From Pseudogemmatithrix spongiicola (lineage in GTDB: Bacteria > Gemmatimonadota > Gemmatimonadetes > Gemmatimonadales > Gemmatimonadaceae): a stretch of DNA of 64,000 nucleotides. How positions within the stretch are numbered: the stretch's first letter is position 1; each line of letters starts with the position of its first letter. Below the pieces are notes generated by a model. The model made no database searches. It worked only from the letters and a program-made list of their open reading frames with translations, and was not told the origin of the DNA. Positions 54,203 through 62,849 of the stretch are shown piece after piece. The DNA lies in assembly GCF_030623445.1 (NCBI RefSeq), contig NZ_CP130613.1:1364001-1428000 (forward strand). The letters run 5' to 3'. Position numbers and translations under genes: made by a program.

Positions 54203-55602
54203 TGCCGCGCGTGCTGCAGGCGTCGGGTCCGGTGGCCGCGCTCGCGGCGGCGGGGCGGGAAGCCGCAGTCGTCGGCGTGGGACGGAGCGGGGCCGCGGCG
54301 GCGCGCTTGCTGCGCGCGGCGGGCGTCGCCGTCTACGCGTCGGACGCGGGCGCCGGCGCCAAGCTCACGCCGCTCGCCGATGCGCTGCGCACCGAGGGCA
54401 TCGACGTGCAGCTGGGCGGGCACGACCTGGCGCGCATCGCGAAGGCTGGAGTCGTGGTCGTGAGCCCGGGCGTACCACCCGATGTTCCGCCCCTGCGCGC
54501 GGCCCGCGAGGCCGGCGTGCCAATCATCAGCGAGGTCGAGCTGGCGTTGCACCACCTGCCGGCGAGCGTACGCTACATCGGCATCACCGGGACCAACGGC
54601 AAGACCACCGTCACGGCGATGGTCGCGCAGCTGCTGTCGGCGGTCGGCGTAAACGCCGAAGAGGCCGGCAACATCGGCACGCCACTCAGCGAGATCGCGC
54701 TGCGCGAGGCGCTCCCGGCATGGATCTCGCTGGAACTGAGTTCGTTCCAGCTCGCCGATACCCCCAGCGTGAAGCCGGCCGTCGCGGTGCTGACCAACCT
54801 CGCGCCCGACCATCTGGATCGCTATCCGGACCTCGAGAGCTACTATCGCGACAAGGACCGCCTGTTCCGGAACCTCGATGGGCTCAGCGTCCGCGTGGTG
54901 AACCGCGACGACGCCGAGGTCATGCGACGCACCGCGACGGTTCGGGGCGACGCGAAGACCTTCAGCGTCGAGCGGCGCGATACCGACGCCTGGTACGACG
55001 CGGACGCACGCTGGCTCATGCTGGCCGGTGAGCGCCTGCTTGCGCGAGACGAATTCCCGCTGCTCGGGCTGCACAACGTCGCCAATGCGCTCACCGCCGC
55101 GCTGGCGGTGCACAGCGCGCTGCCCGAGGCGCGCAGCGCGGACGGCCGCGCCCGGCTGGCGTCCGGCCTGCGCAGCTTCGTCGCGCCACCGCATCGGCTG
55201 GAGAAGGTGGGCGAGTTCGATGGCGTACTGTGGATCAATGATTCCAAGGCGACAAACGTCGGCGCCTCTCGCGTGGCGATCGCCGGCATGGAGCGGCCGA
55301 CCGTGTTGCTCCTCGGCGGACGTCACAAGGGCGAACCCTATTCCAACCTGCTGGACGTGATGCGCGGCCGCGTGAAGGCCGTGGTCGCGTATGGGGAAGC
55401 TGAAGACCTCGTCGTCGCGGATCTCACCGGCCACGTGCCCGTGGAGCGGGGCGGATCGTCTTTCGATACGGTCCTCGCGAAGGCCCGTGCGCTCGCCGCG
55501 CCGGGTGACGCGATCCTGCTGTCTCCCGCCTGTTCGAGCTACGACATGTTCAACAACTACGAAGAGCGCGGCGCGACCTTCCGCGCGATGGCGTCGCGAT
55601 GA
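54202..55602 (+). CDS. murD: UDP-MurNAc-alanine D-glutamate ligase
   Basis: The 466-residue product has the N-terminal UDP-binding VVGVGRSGAAAARLL, ATP loop GITGTNGKTTVTA, ELSSFQL and NDSKATNVGA, and LLSPACSSYDMFNNYEERG near the end. The ATG at 54202 overlaps the mraY stop by one base. It is followed by ftsW with an ATGA overlap. Confidence 0.96.
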   Translation: MPRVLQASGPVAALAAAGREAAVVGVGRSGAAAARLLRAAGVAVYASDAGAGAKLTPLADALRTEGIDVQLGGHDLARIAKAGVVVVSPGVPPDVPPLRAAREAGVPIISEVELALHHLPASVRYIGITGTNGKTTVTAMVAQLLSAVGVNAEEAGNIGTPLSEIALREALPAWISLELSSFQLADTPSVKPAVAVLTNLAPDHLDRYPDLESYYRDKDRLFRNLDGLSVRVVNRDDAEVMRRTATVRGDAKTFSVERRDTDAWYDADARWLMLAGERLLARDEFPLLGLHNVANALTAALAVHSALPEARSADGRARLASGLRSFVAPPHRLEKVGEFDGVLWINDSKATNVGASRVAIAGMERPTVLLLGGRHKGEPYSNLLDVMRGRVKAVVAYGEAEDLVVADLTGHVPVERGGSSFDTVLAKARALAAPGDAILLSPACSSYDMFNNYEERGATFRAMASR

Positions 55603-56831
55603 CCGTCGTCGGCGACGTCTTCGCGCCGTCGGGCACCGCGGGCACGCCGGCCCGCGGCACGCGCAGCGTCAGCCGGGAACGCGTGCGCTGGCGGATGACG
55701 CTCGAGGCCCGCATCCTCGTCGTGCTCACGGCGACCATCTTGGTGTTCGGCCTCGCCACCTTGTACTCCGCCAGCTCCATCGTGGCGGTGCAGGATGGAC
55801 GCGACAGCTGGTTCTTCCTCTACCGGCAGCTCACGGGCGTGGCTGTGGGCGTCGTGGCACTCGCGGTGCTCGCCAAGTGGGACGCCGATCGCTGGCGCGA
55901 CTACGCGTGGCCGATCATGGGCCTGGCCATCTTCACGATGCTGCTGACGGTGATGCCCGGTCTCGAGCGGATTGCGCCGCGCATCAATGGCTCGCGCCGC
56001 TTCCTCATGGGCGGGTCGATCCAGCCCTCGGAGTTCGCGAAGTTGGCCGTCGTGATCTGGACGGCCATGCTCATCGTGAAGAAGGGCGGCGAAGACGGCC
56101 TCAAGCGCCTCACCAAGGGGCTGATGCCGTTCGGGATCATCCTCGGCGTGCTCAGCCTCTTCGCGGCGCTGCAGCCGGACTTCTCGGTCATCCTGTTCTA
56201 CGCGCTGGTGATGGGCACGATGCTCTTCGCCGCCGGGGCACGCATCGGGCATTTCGTGTTCCTTGGCGCGCTCGCGATGCCGGTCGTGTGGAGCGAGATC
56301 AACCGCCTCGAGTACATCATGCGCCGGCTCCTCGGATTCACGGGCGCCGCCGGCGCCGAGGCCGAGGTGAACTACCAGCTCACGCAGTCGCTGATTGCCG
56401 TCGGCTCGGGCGGGCTCTTCGGCGTGGGCTTCGGACAGGGACGCCAGCAGTACGGATTCCTGCCGCTGCCGTACAACGACTTCATCGGCAGCAACATCGG
56501 CGAGGAGTGGGGGTTCGTGGGCCTGTGCGGCGTCACGCTGCTCTTTGCGCTCTGGGGCTGGCTCGGGTTTCGCATCGCGAAGCAGGCGCGCTCGCCATTC
56601 ACGCAGTTGGTCGCCCTGGGCATCACCGTCACCACGGTGATCACGGCGTACCTGCACATCGGCGTCGTCATCGGCCTGCTGCCGACGACGGGGCTCACGC
56701 TGCCGTTCATCTCCTACGGCCGCTCGAACATCCTGCTCTCGCTGCTCACGACCGGCATCCTGCTGAACATCGGCAGTCAGGCGGAGCGCGTGCACGGTGA
56801 CGCGGCGACCGATCCGATGACGCGGCGGTGA
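55599..56831 (+). CDS. ftsW: Septal peptidoglycan glycosyltransferase FtsW
   Basis: The 410-residue SEDS family protein has ten predicted helices. Family motifs include NGSRRFLMGGSIQPSEFAK, QPDFSVILFY, GSGGLFGVGFGQGRQQYGFLPLPYNDFIGSNIGEEWGFVG and LPFISYGRSNIL. A basic cytoplasmic N-terminus of about 35 residues precedes the first helix. It polymerises glycan at the septum together with FtsI. The position between murD and murG is the usual one. Confidence 0.95.
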   Translation: MTVVGDVFAPSGTAGTPARGTRSVSRERVRWRMTLEARILVVLTATILVFGLATLYSASSIVAVQDGRDSWFFLYRQLTGVAVGVVALAVLAKWDADRWRDYAWPIMGLAIFTMLLTVMPGLERIAPRINGSRRFLMGGSIQPSEFAKLAVVIWTAMLIVKKGGEDGLKRLTKGLMPFGIILGVLSLFAALQPDFSVILFYALVMGTMLFAAGARIGHFVFLGALAMPVVWSEINRLEYIMRRLLGFTGAAGAEAEVNYQLTQSLIAVGSGGLFGVGFGQGRQQYGFLPLPYNDFIGSNIGEEWGFVGLCGVTLLFALWGWLGFRIAKQARSPFTQLVALGITVTTVITAYLHIGVVIGLLPTTGLTLPFISYGRSNILLSLLTTGILLNIGSQAERVHGDAATDPMTRR

Positions 56832-57913
56832 CGCACGTTTGGTTCTCCGGCGGCGGCACGGGCGGGCATCTGTATCCCGGCCTCGCCATCGCGCGCGCCT
56901 TGCTGCGCGACCGCCGCGAGGTGCAGCCCTTCTTCGTGGGCGCTCTGCGCGGCATCGAGCGCGACGTGTTGCCGACGACGGAGTTCCCGCACCTGCTGCT
57001 GGACCTGCACCCGCTGTATCGGCCCCAGGTGTGGAAGAACTGGCGCACGCTGCGCGGCGCGATGGCCAGCTGGGCCAAGCTGGATGCAGCGGCGCGTGCA
57101 CGACCGCCGAAGCTCGTCGTCGGGACCGGCGGCTACGCGGCCGGCCTCGCGCTGCTGTGGGCCTGGCGCCGCGGCATTCCCGCCGTGCAGCACATCGGCG
57201 ACGCGATCCCCGGCATCACCGCCCGCTGGGGCGCGCGCTTCACGCGCGAGAGCTACCTCGGCTTCCCGGAGGCCGAGCGCTACCTCCCGCGCGGGCGCGG
57301 CGTGTACCGGCACACCGGCAATCCGATCGAACCGCCGGCGGACATCGTCCCGGCGCGCGCGGAGGCGCGGGCGCGCTGGGGATTCCCCGCCCACGCGACG
57401 GTGCTCCTCGTCTTCGGCGGCTCGCAGGGCGCACGCGCCATCAACCAAGCCGTGGCGGCGTGGGTGGAGCAGGGCATTCCCGCGGGGCTCTGCATCCTGT
57501 GGGCCACCGGCAAAGGGCAGTACGACGGGTTCAAGCAGCTCGACCGCGCCGACGTGCGCGTGCTGCCCTACCTGAACCCCATCGCCGAGGCGTACGCCAC
57601 GGCGGATGTGGCGCTGGTGCGCGGTGGGATGATGGGCACGAGTGAGCTCTGCGCCTGGGGCATCCCGAGCGTGATCGTGCCGTTGCCGAGCGCGGCGAAC
57701 GATCACCAGACGGCGAACGCGCGCGTGCTGGAGGCGGCGGGGGCGGCGGTCTGCCTGCCGCAGGCTGAGCTCAGCGTGGCGCGGTTGGAACGCGAGGTCG
57801 TCGCGTTGCTCGGCGACCCGGCGCGCCGCTCGGCGATGGCCGCCGCCGCGAAGGGTCGCGGTCGGCCGCAGGCGGCCGCCGAGATCGCGCGGCACGTCGC
57901 CGCATATCTTTGA
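56828..57913 (+). CDS. murG: Lipid II synthase MurG
   Basis: The 361-residue GT-B enzyme transfers GlcNAc to lipid I. The N-terminal GGGTGGHLYPGLAIA and the lipid-I side GTGGYAAG are intact, as are FGGSQGARAIN, RGGMMGTSELCAWGIP and the UDP-GlcNAc contact DHQTANA. The otherwise conserved HEQN near residue 122 is HIGD here (QHIGDAIPG), an unusual substitution. The GTG start overlaps ftsW. Confidence 0.93.
   Translation: MTHVWFSGGGTGGHLYPGLAIARALLRDRREVQPFFVGALRGIERDVLPTTEFPHLLLDLHPLYRPQVWKNWRTLRGAMASWAKLDAAARARPPKLVVGTGGYAAGLALLWAWRRGIPAVQHIGDAIPGITARWGARFTRESYLGFPEAERYLPRGRGVYRHTGNPIEPPADIVPARAEARARWGFPAHATVLLVFGGSQGARAINQAVAAWVEQGIPAGLCILWATGKGQYDGFKQLDRADVRVLPYLNPIAEAYATADVALVRGGMMGTSELCAWGIPSVIVPLPSAANDHQTANARVLEAAGAAVCLPQAELSVARLEREVVALLGDPARRSAMAAAAKGRGRPQAAAEIARHVAAYL
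57905..57910 (+). promoter_or_regulatory. Candidate internal -10 (TATCTT) before murC
   Basis: TATCTT lies in the last codons of murG, 6 nt before the murC ATG. This spacing matches the leaderless pattern seen at tilS. A GAGG overlapping the murG stop is an alternative, very close, ribosome site. Confidence 0.3.
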
Positions 57914-57916
57914 GGC

Positions 57917-59293
57917 ATGCCGCTTCTCGACGCCGCTGACGCGCGGCCCGTGCACTTCATGGGAATCGCCGGTGCGGGGATGTCCGCGTTGGCTGAACTC
58001 GCGCAGCGCCGGGGCGCGGTGGTCACGGGCTGCGACCAGAATCCCGCCGGAGCCGCCGATCTCGCAGCGCTGGGCATTCCGGTGGTGCAAGGCCACGACG
58101 CGGCGCACCTCGCCGGCTGCCGCGCGTTGGTGGTGACGAGTGCGGTGCCGAAGGATCATCCGGAACTGCTGGCCGCCAAGCAGCTCGGCATCCCGGTCAT
58201 CCGTCGCGCGGAGGCGCTGGCCGAGGCCACCGCCGGCGGCATGCTGATCGGCATCGCCGGCACGCACGGCAAGAGCACGACGACGGTGATGACCACCGAG
58301 GCGCTGGCCGCGGCGGGCAAGGCGCCGACGGGCGTGGTCGGCGCGCGCGTCCGCAGTTGGGGCGGCAACCTCTCGCGCGGCGGGCACGACGTGTTCGTGG
58401 TGGAAGCGGACGAGTACGATCGGTCGTTCCTGGCCCTCTGGCCGACCGTCGCGGTGGTGACGAACGTCGAGGCGGATCACCTCGACATCTACGCCGACCT
58501 CGCCGACATCACCGCCACCTTCAGCGAGTACGTGCGGCGTGCGCGCTACGTGGTGCTCTGCGCCGACGATCCGGGCGCGAATGCGCTGCCGAGTCCGGCG
58601 ACGGCGGAAGTGATTCGCTACGGCATCACCAGCCCCGACGCGCGGCTCGTCGCGCACGACATCCGCATCGAACACGGCGGCTCGGTGTTCCAGGTGAAGT
58701 ACGACGGCAAGCCGGTGGGCGAAGTGCGCCTGCGCGTGCCGGGGCAGCACAACGTGCGCAACGCGCTCGCGGCGCTGGCCTGCGGAATCGGCCCCTGGGC
58801 GCTGAGCGTCGAGCAGATGGCGCCGGGCTTGGCGGCGTTCGTCGGCGCGGAGCGCCGCTTCGAGCGCTTGGGGCTCGTGCAGGGCATCGAGGTGGTGGAT
58901 GATTACGCGCACCACCCGACGGAGCTGCGCGCCACGCTGACGGCGGCGCGCGAGGCGTTTCCGAATCGCCGCATCCTCGCCGCCTTCCAGCCGCACCTGT
59001 ATTCCCGCACGCGCGACTTCGCGGGAGACTTCGGGGACGCGCTGGCTTCGGCGGACCTCGTGTTCCTCGCCGACATCTATCCGGCGCGGGAGAAGCCGAT
59101 CGAGGGCGTGACGAGCCAGTTGATTGCCGACGCGATGCAGCGCCGCGGGTTGCCGCCGCGCTGGATGGGGCCGCGCGATGCCTTGGCGGCGGCGCTCCGG
59201 GCGGAAGCGCAGGACGGCGACATCGTGCTCACGATCGGGGCGGGGGACATCACGAAGACGGGCCCGGAACTCATGCGCGCGCTCAAGGGATAG
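57917..59293 (+). CDS. murC: UDP-MurNAc-L-alanine ligase
   Basis: The 458-residue product carries HFMGIAGAGMSALAELA, ATP loop GIAGTHGKSTTT, EADEYDRSFL, PGQHNVRNALAAL and DDYAHHPTELRATL, all typical of MurC. It starts the Mur ligase pathway. murB, which often follows murC, is missing; ftsQ begins one base after the stop. Confidence 0.96.
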   Translation: MPLLDAADARPVHFMGIAGAGMSALAELAQRRGAVVTGCDQNPAGAADLAALGIPVVQGHDAAHLAGCRALVVTSAVPKDHPELLAAKQLGIPVIRRAEALAEATAGGMLIGIAGTHGKSTTTVMTTEALAAAGKAPTGVVGARVRSWGGNLSRGGHDVFVVEADEYDRSFLALWPTVAVVTNVEADHLDIYADLADITATFSEYVRRARYVVLCADDPGANALPSPATAEVIRYGITSPDARLVAHDIRIEHGGSVFQVKYDGKPVGEVRLRVPGQHNVRNALAALACGIGPWALSVEQMAPGLAAFVGAERRFERLGLVQGIEVVDDYAHHPTELRATLTAAREAFPNRRILAAFQPHLYSRTRDFAGDFGDALASADLVFLADIYPAREKPIEGVTSQLIADAMQRRGLPPRWMGPRDALAAALRAEAQDGDIVLTIGAGDITKTGPELMRALKG

Positions 59294-59294
59294 C

Positions 59295-60035
59295 GTGGAC
59301 GACGCCCGCGGCCCCGTCGGTCCGGTGCATGCGCCGGAGCTGCCCAAGTGGCGGCGGGTCCTGCGGCGGATCACGCGCATCACAATTCTGCTTGCGGTCG
59401 TGTCTTCCCCATTCTGGGGACGCGCGTTGCTGCGCTCGATGGATTTCTTCCGCGTGCGCCGCGTCGAGATCGAAGGCCTGCGTTACGCCACCCCCGACGA
59501 AATCGTTTCGCGGTTGAGGGTCGATACGCTCGCGTCCGTCTGGGACGACGTATCGCCGCTCGAAGCGCGGGTCGCGGAGCATGCCCAGGTGCGCGCAGTG
59601 CGCATCAAGCGCAAGCTTCCCGGGACCCTCGTCGTGATCGTGACGGAGAATCCGCCGGTGGCGCTGGTGAACACGCCGCGGGGGCTGATTGTCGTCGATG
59701 CCGACGGGGACTCGCTGCCGGTGGATCCCACGCGCATCGACGTGGACCTGCCGGTGCTCGCGCGCAAGGATTCCCTGTTGCTTCGCCTCCTGGCGGAGAC
59801 GCAGGCCGAGGAGCCGGCGCTGTTCGCTCGGGTGAGCGAGGTGCGCCGGGCTGGGCGCGGGGAGATCGTCTTCGAGCTTCCCGAGTTCCGCATCCTCGCC
59901 GATAGCGCGGTCCGTGCCGCGCGCTTGGGCGAGGTGCTCCCGGTGGAGCTCGACGCGACGCGCCGCAACTGGCGCCCGCGCGAACTCGACCTGCGTTTCC
60001 GTGATCAGGTGATCGTCCGCCTCCAGAGCCCATGA
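59295..60035 (+). CDS. ftsQ: Division protein FtsQ (POTRA domain)
   Basis: The 246-residue bitopic protein has a basic cytoplasmic N-terminus and a helix (TRITILLAVVSSPFWGRALL). The POTRA domain follows (FFRVRRVEIEGLRYATPDEI, VRAVRIKRKLPGTLVVIVTE) and then a beta domain (GLIVVDADGDSLPVD). It links FtsA-FtsZ to FtsLB and FtsWI. GTG start with AAGGGA upstream in the end of murC. Confidence 0.92.
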   Translation: MDDARGPVGPVHAPELPKWRRVLRRITRITILLAVVSSPFWGRALLRSMDFFRVRRVEIEGLRYATPDEIVSRLRVDTLASVWDDVSPLEARVAEHAQVRAVRIKRKLPGTLVVIVTENPPVALVNTPRGLIVVDADGDSLPVDPTRIDVDLPVLARKDSLLLRLLAETQAEEPALFARVSEVRRAGRGEIVFELPEFRILADSAVRAARLGEVLPVELDATRRNWRPRELDLRFRDQVIVRLQSP

Positions 60036-61300
60036 ACCTCGACCGTCTCGTCGCCGGCCTCGACATCGGATCCGCCAAGACCACTGCGGTGATCGCAGAG
60101 GTCGTGGGGGACCTGCCGAAGCATCCGTCCGTGAACATCCTCGGCGTCGGCCAGGCCCGCACCACGGGCCTGCGCAAAGGCGTCGTCGCCGACATCGAAG
60201 AAACGCAGCGCAGCATCACCAAGGCGATGCAGGACGCCGAGCGGATGGCGGGCGCGCGCGTCGAGACGGTGTACGCGGGTATCGCCGGCGAGCACGTGCA
60301 GGCGATGACCTCCAAGGGCATCGCGTCGGTGACGGGCCACGAGATCACGCGCGCCGACGTGGACCGCGCGAATGCCGTCGCCCGGGCGCAGCCCATCCCG
60401 CAGGACCGCGAGCTCATCCACGCGATCCCGCAGGAATACACGGTCGACAAGAACCAGGGCGTGCGCGATCCGGTCGGCATGATCGGGACGCGCCTCGAGA
60501 CGGAGATGTACCTCGTCACGATCGGCTCCTCGCCGGCGATGAACCTGCGCAAGGCCGTCGAGCGCGCCGGCTACAAGGTGGGCGAACTCGTGCTCGAGCC
60601 CCTGGCCTCGGCGCTCAGCGTGCTCACCGACGAGGAGAAGGAGCTCGGTGTGGCGCTGGTGGAGATCGGCGCGGGCACCACGGACCTCGCGGTGTTCCAC
60701 GAAGGCAAGATTCGCCACTTGGGTACGATCGGCTTCGGTGGCCTGAACGTCACCAGCGACATCGTGCACGGCCTCGGCGTGACGGCGCTCGACGCCGAGC
60801 GCCTGAAGGAGCAGTACGGCGCAGCCTACGAGCCGATCGTGAAGAACACGGGCGAGACCATCAAGCTGCCGAGCACGGGTGCGCAGGGCGATCGCGAGAT
60901 CCCGCGCGAACTCCTGGCGCACATCATCCATCAGCGGACGCAGGAGATCTTCGAGATGGTCCTGCGGGACCTCGAGGAGCATCACCTCGTGAGCAAGCTG
61001 GCGGCGGGTGTGGTGGTGACGGGCGGCGCGGCGGCGCAGCCGGGCACCGACTTGCTCGCGGCGGATGTGTTCGGCCTCGGCGCGCGCATCGGTGCGCCGG
61101 GCGAGCTGCTGGGCGGCTTGGCCGACAGCATCCAGAGCCCGCGCTTCAGCGTGGTGACGGGCCTCGTGCAGTACGGGGCGCACCGCGTGGCGATCGGCGG
61201 CAGCCAGGGGAAGGGGCGGCGCCTCACCCTCGGCAATGCGGGCCCGAGCATGGACTCGATGGCGCAGCGGTTCAAGACCTGGTTGCAGGACTGGTTCTAG
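60032..61300 (+). CDS. ftsA: Actin-like division protein FtsA
   Basis: The 422-residue product begins VAGLDIGSAKTTAVIAEV (phosphate 1 motif). Further family motifs are ALVEIGAGTTDLAVFHEGK and GVVVTGGAAAQPG. The extreme C-terminus (MAQRFKTWLQDWF) is the amphipathic membrane-targeting helix. It tethers FtsZ to the membrane. ATGA overlap with ftsQ. A 352-nt gap with a palindromic element separates it from ftsZ. Confidence 0.96.
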   Translation: MNLDRLVAGLDIGSAKTTAVIAEVVGDLPKHPSVNILGVGQARTTGLRKGVVADIEETQRSITKAMQDAERMAGARVETVYAGIAGEHVQAMTSKGIASVTGHEITRADVDRANAVARAQPIPQDRELIHAIPQEYTVDKNQGVRDPVGMIGTRLETEMYLVTIGSSPAMNLRKAVERAGYKVGELVLEPLASALSVLTDEEKELGVALVEIGAGTTDLAVFHEGKIRHLGTIGFGGLNVTSDIVHGLGVTALDAERLKEQYGAAYEPIVKNTGETIKLPSTGAQGDREIPRELLAHIIHQRTQEIFEMVLRDLEEHHLVSKLAAGVVVTGGAAAQPGTDLLAADVFGLGARIGAPGELLGGLADSIQSPRFSVVTGLVQYGAHRVAIGGSQGKGRRLTLGNAGPSMDSMAQRFKTWLQDWF

Positions 61301-61652
61301 GGCGGCCGTTTACCACGAAGGCACGAAGACACGAAGGAAACTGTCGGACGCGCCGCATAAATTGCTTGGGGGTCCGCGCCGAGATTTCGGTGCGGACCCC
61401 CAAAGTCATGCTCGAATGTCCCGAAGTGAGTTCCCTTGTGTCTTCGTGCCTTCGTGGTGAAGGCCGTTCCTCGCTGCATCACAAATATGTCCGCCATGGC
61501 CCGGCGGTGGATTCGGCCTCGATGCGCCGCCCCGTATCCTGCCGCCCCGCTGACTCGTCATTCGCCTGTAAGCGAGGCCTCAGGCGCGATATATTTCCGC
61601 CCCTGAGTCCGGTCGCTCGGTCACCATCCGTCTCCAGCCTTCCGCCCAGCAT
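61301..61652. other. Gene-free spacer between ftsA and ftsZ
   Basis: The first half is the palindromic element (61304-61465). The rest holds no open frame with support. A TATATT at 61590-61595 could be a -10 for ftsZ, about 57 nt before its ATG. No Shine-Dalgarno sequence is visible before ftsZ (CTTCCGCCCAGCAT). Confidence 0.6.
61304..61465. repeat. Palindromic dispersed repeat element, copy 2
   Basis: Outer arms of about 35 nt match with few mismatches (61304-61339 with 61431-61465) and contain the core ACCACGAAGGCACGAAG shared with the element at 3927-4048. An inner perfect 12-bp hairpin (61366-61377 with 61392-61403, TTGGGGGTCCGC) differs in sequence from that of copy 1. Conserved ends with a variable hairpin centre is the pattern of a non-autonomous palindromic element. 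Confidence 0.85.
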
Positions 61653-62849
61653 ATGAGCCTCTTCGAATTCGAAGAACCCAACGCCCAGCACGCCCGCATG
61701 AAGGTCGTCGGCGTCGGCGGCGGCGGTGGCAATGCGGTGAACCGCATGATCGAGGAGCAGCTCGACGGCGTGGAGTTCATCTCCGTGAACACCGACGCGC
61801 AGGCGCTGCTCAACTCGAAGTCGGATGTGAAGATCCAGATCGGCAAGAAGCTCACGCGCGGCCTCGGCGCCGGCGCCCGCCCGGAAATCGGGCGTCAGGC
61901 GATCGAGGAGAACCGCGACGAAGTGTCCCGCGCCATCGCCGGCGCCGACCTCGTCTTCGTGACCTGCGGCATGGGCGGCGGTACGGGCACCGGGGCCGCT
62001 CCCATCGTCTGCGAACTCGCCCGCGAGCAGGGCTCCCTCACCGTCGGCATCGTCACCAAGCCCTTCCTCTTCGAAGGCCGCAAGCGCATGCGCCAGGCCG
62101 ACGAGGGCATCGCCGAGATGGCCAAGCACGTGGACACGATGATCGTCGTGCCCAACGAGCGCCTGCTCGCCGTGGTCGGCAAGGGCATCCCGTTCCAGGA
62201 CGCGCTCAAGAAGGCCGATGAAGTGCTGCTGCAGGCCACGGGCGGCATCTCGGGCATCATCACGAAGGCCGGCTTGGTGAACGTGGACTTCGCCGACGTG
62301 CGCACGGTCATGAAGGACGGCGGCTCGGCGATCATGGGCACCGGCATCGGTCGCGGCGAGAATCGCGCCGTGGACGCGGCGCGCATGGCGATCGAGAGCC
62401 CGCTGCTCGACAACGTGTCGATCGGCGGGGCGCGTGGCGTACTCATCAACATCACGTCGGGCCTCGACGCGACGCTCGATGAAGTCACGGCGATCGCCAA
62501 CGTGGTCAAGGAAGCCGTGGGCGAGGAGGCCGAGATCATCTTCGGCGCCGTGCCGGAACCGGCCATGCAGGGCGAGGTCCGCGTCACGGTCATCGCGACG
62601 GGCTTCAGCAAGCGCGCCGCCTCGCAGCCGCCGGTCATCGGCAGCCGCGCGTCGTCGAGCGGCACGCCGGTGATTCCGCTCGACCCCGCGGCGCGTGCGC
62701 CGCGCCCGGTCGCGCCGGGCTCGCCCGCGTCGCCTGCCGCCGGCGGCAACGCCGTTCCCGCCGCGCGGCCCCGTCCGTCGTCGGCGCGCCCGTTGGAGGA
62801 TCTCAGCGACCTCGAGATCCCGACGTTCATTCGGAGACAGATGGATTGA
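61653..62849 (+). CDS. ftsZ: Cell division GTPase FtsZ
   Basis: The 398-residue tubulin homologue has the G-box [19 protein letters not shown], and the T7-loop region [12 protein letters not shown] Pro/Ala-rich linker starts near residue 322, and the conserved tail [13 protein letters not shown] binds FtsA and other partners. The ATG follows the repeat-containing spacer rather than ftsA directly, so independent expression is likely. Confidence 0.97.
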   Translation: MSLFEFEEPNAQHARMKVVGVGGGGGNAVNRMIEEQLDGVEFISVNTDAQALLNSKSDVKIQIGKKLTRGLGAGARPEIGRQAIEENRDEVSRAIAGADLVFVTCGMGGGTGTGAAPIVCELAREQGSLTVGIVTKPFLFEGRKRMRQADEGIAEMAKHVDTMIVVPNERLLAVVGKGIPFQDALKKADEVLLQATGGISGIITKAGLVNVDFADVRTVMKDGGSAIMGTGIGRGENRAVDAARMAIESPLLDNVSIGGARGVLINITSGLDATLDEVTAIANVVKEAVGEEAEIIFGAVPEPAMQGEVRVTVIATGFSKRAASQPPVIGSRASSSGTPVIPLDPAARAPRPVAPGSPASPAAGGNAVPAARPRPSSARPLEDLSDLEIPTFIRRQMD

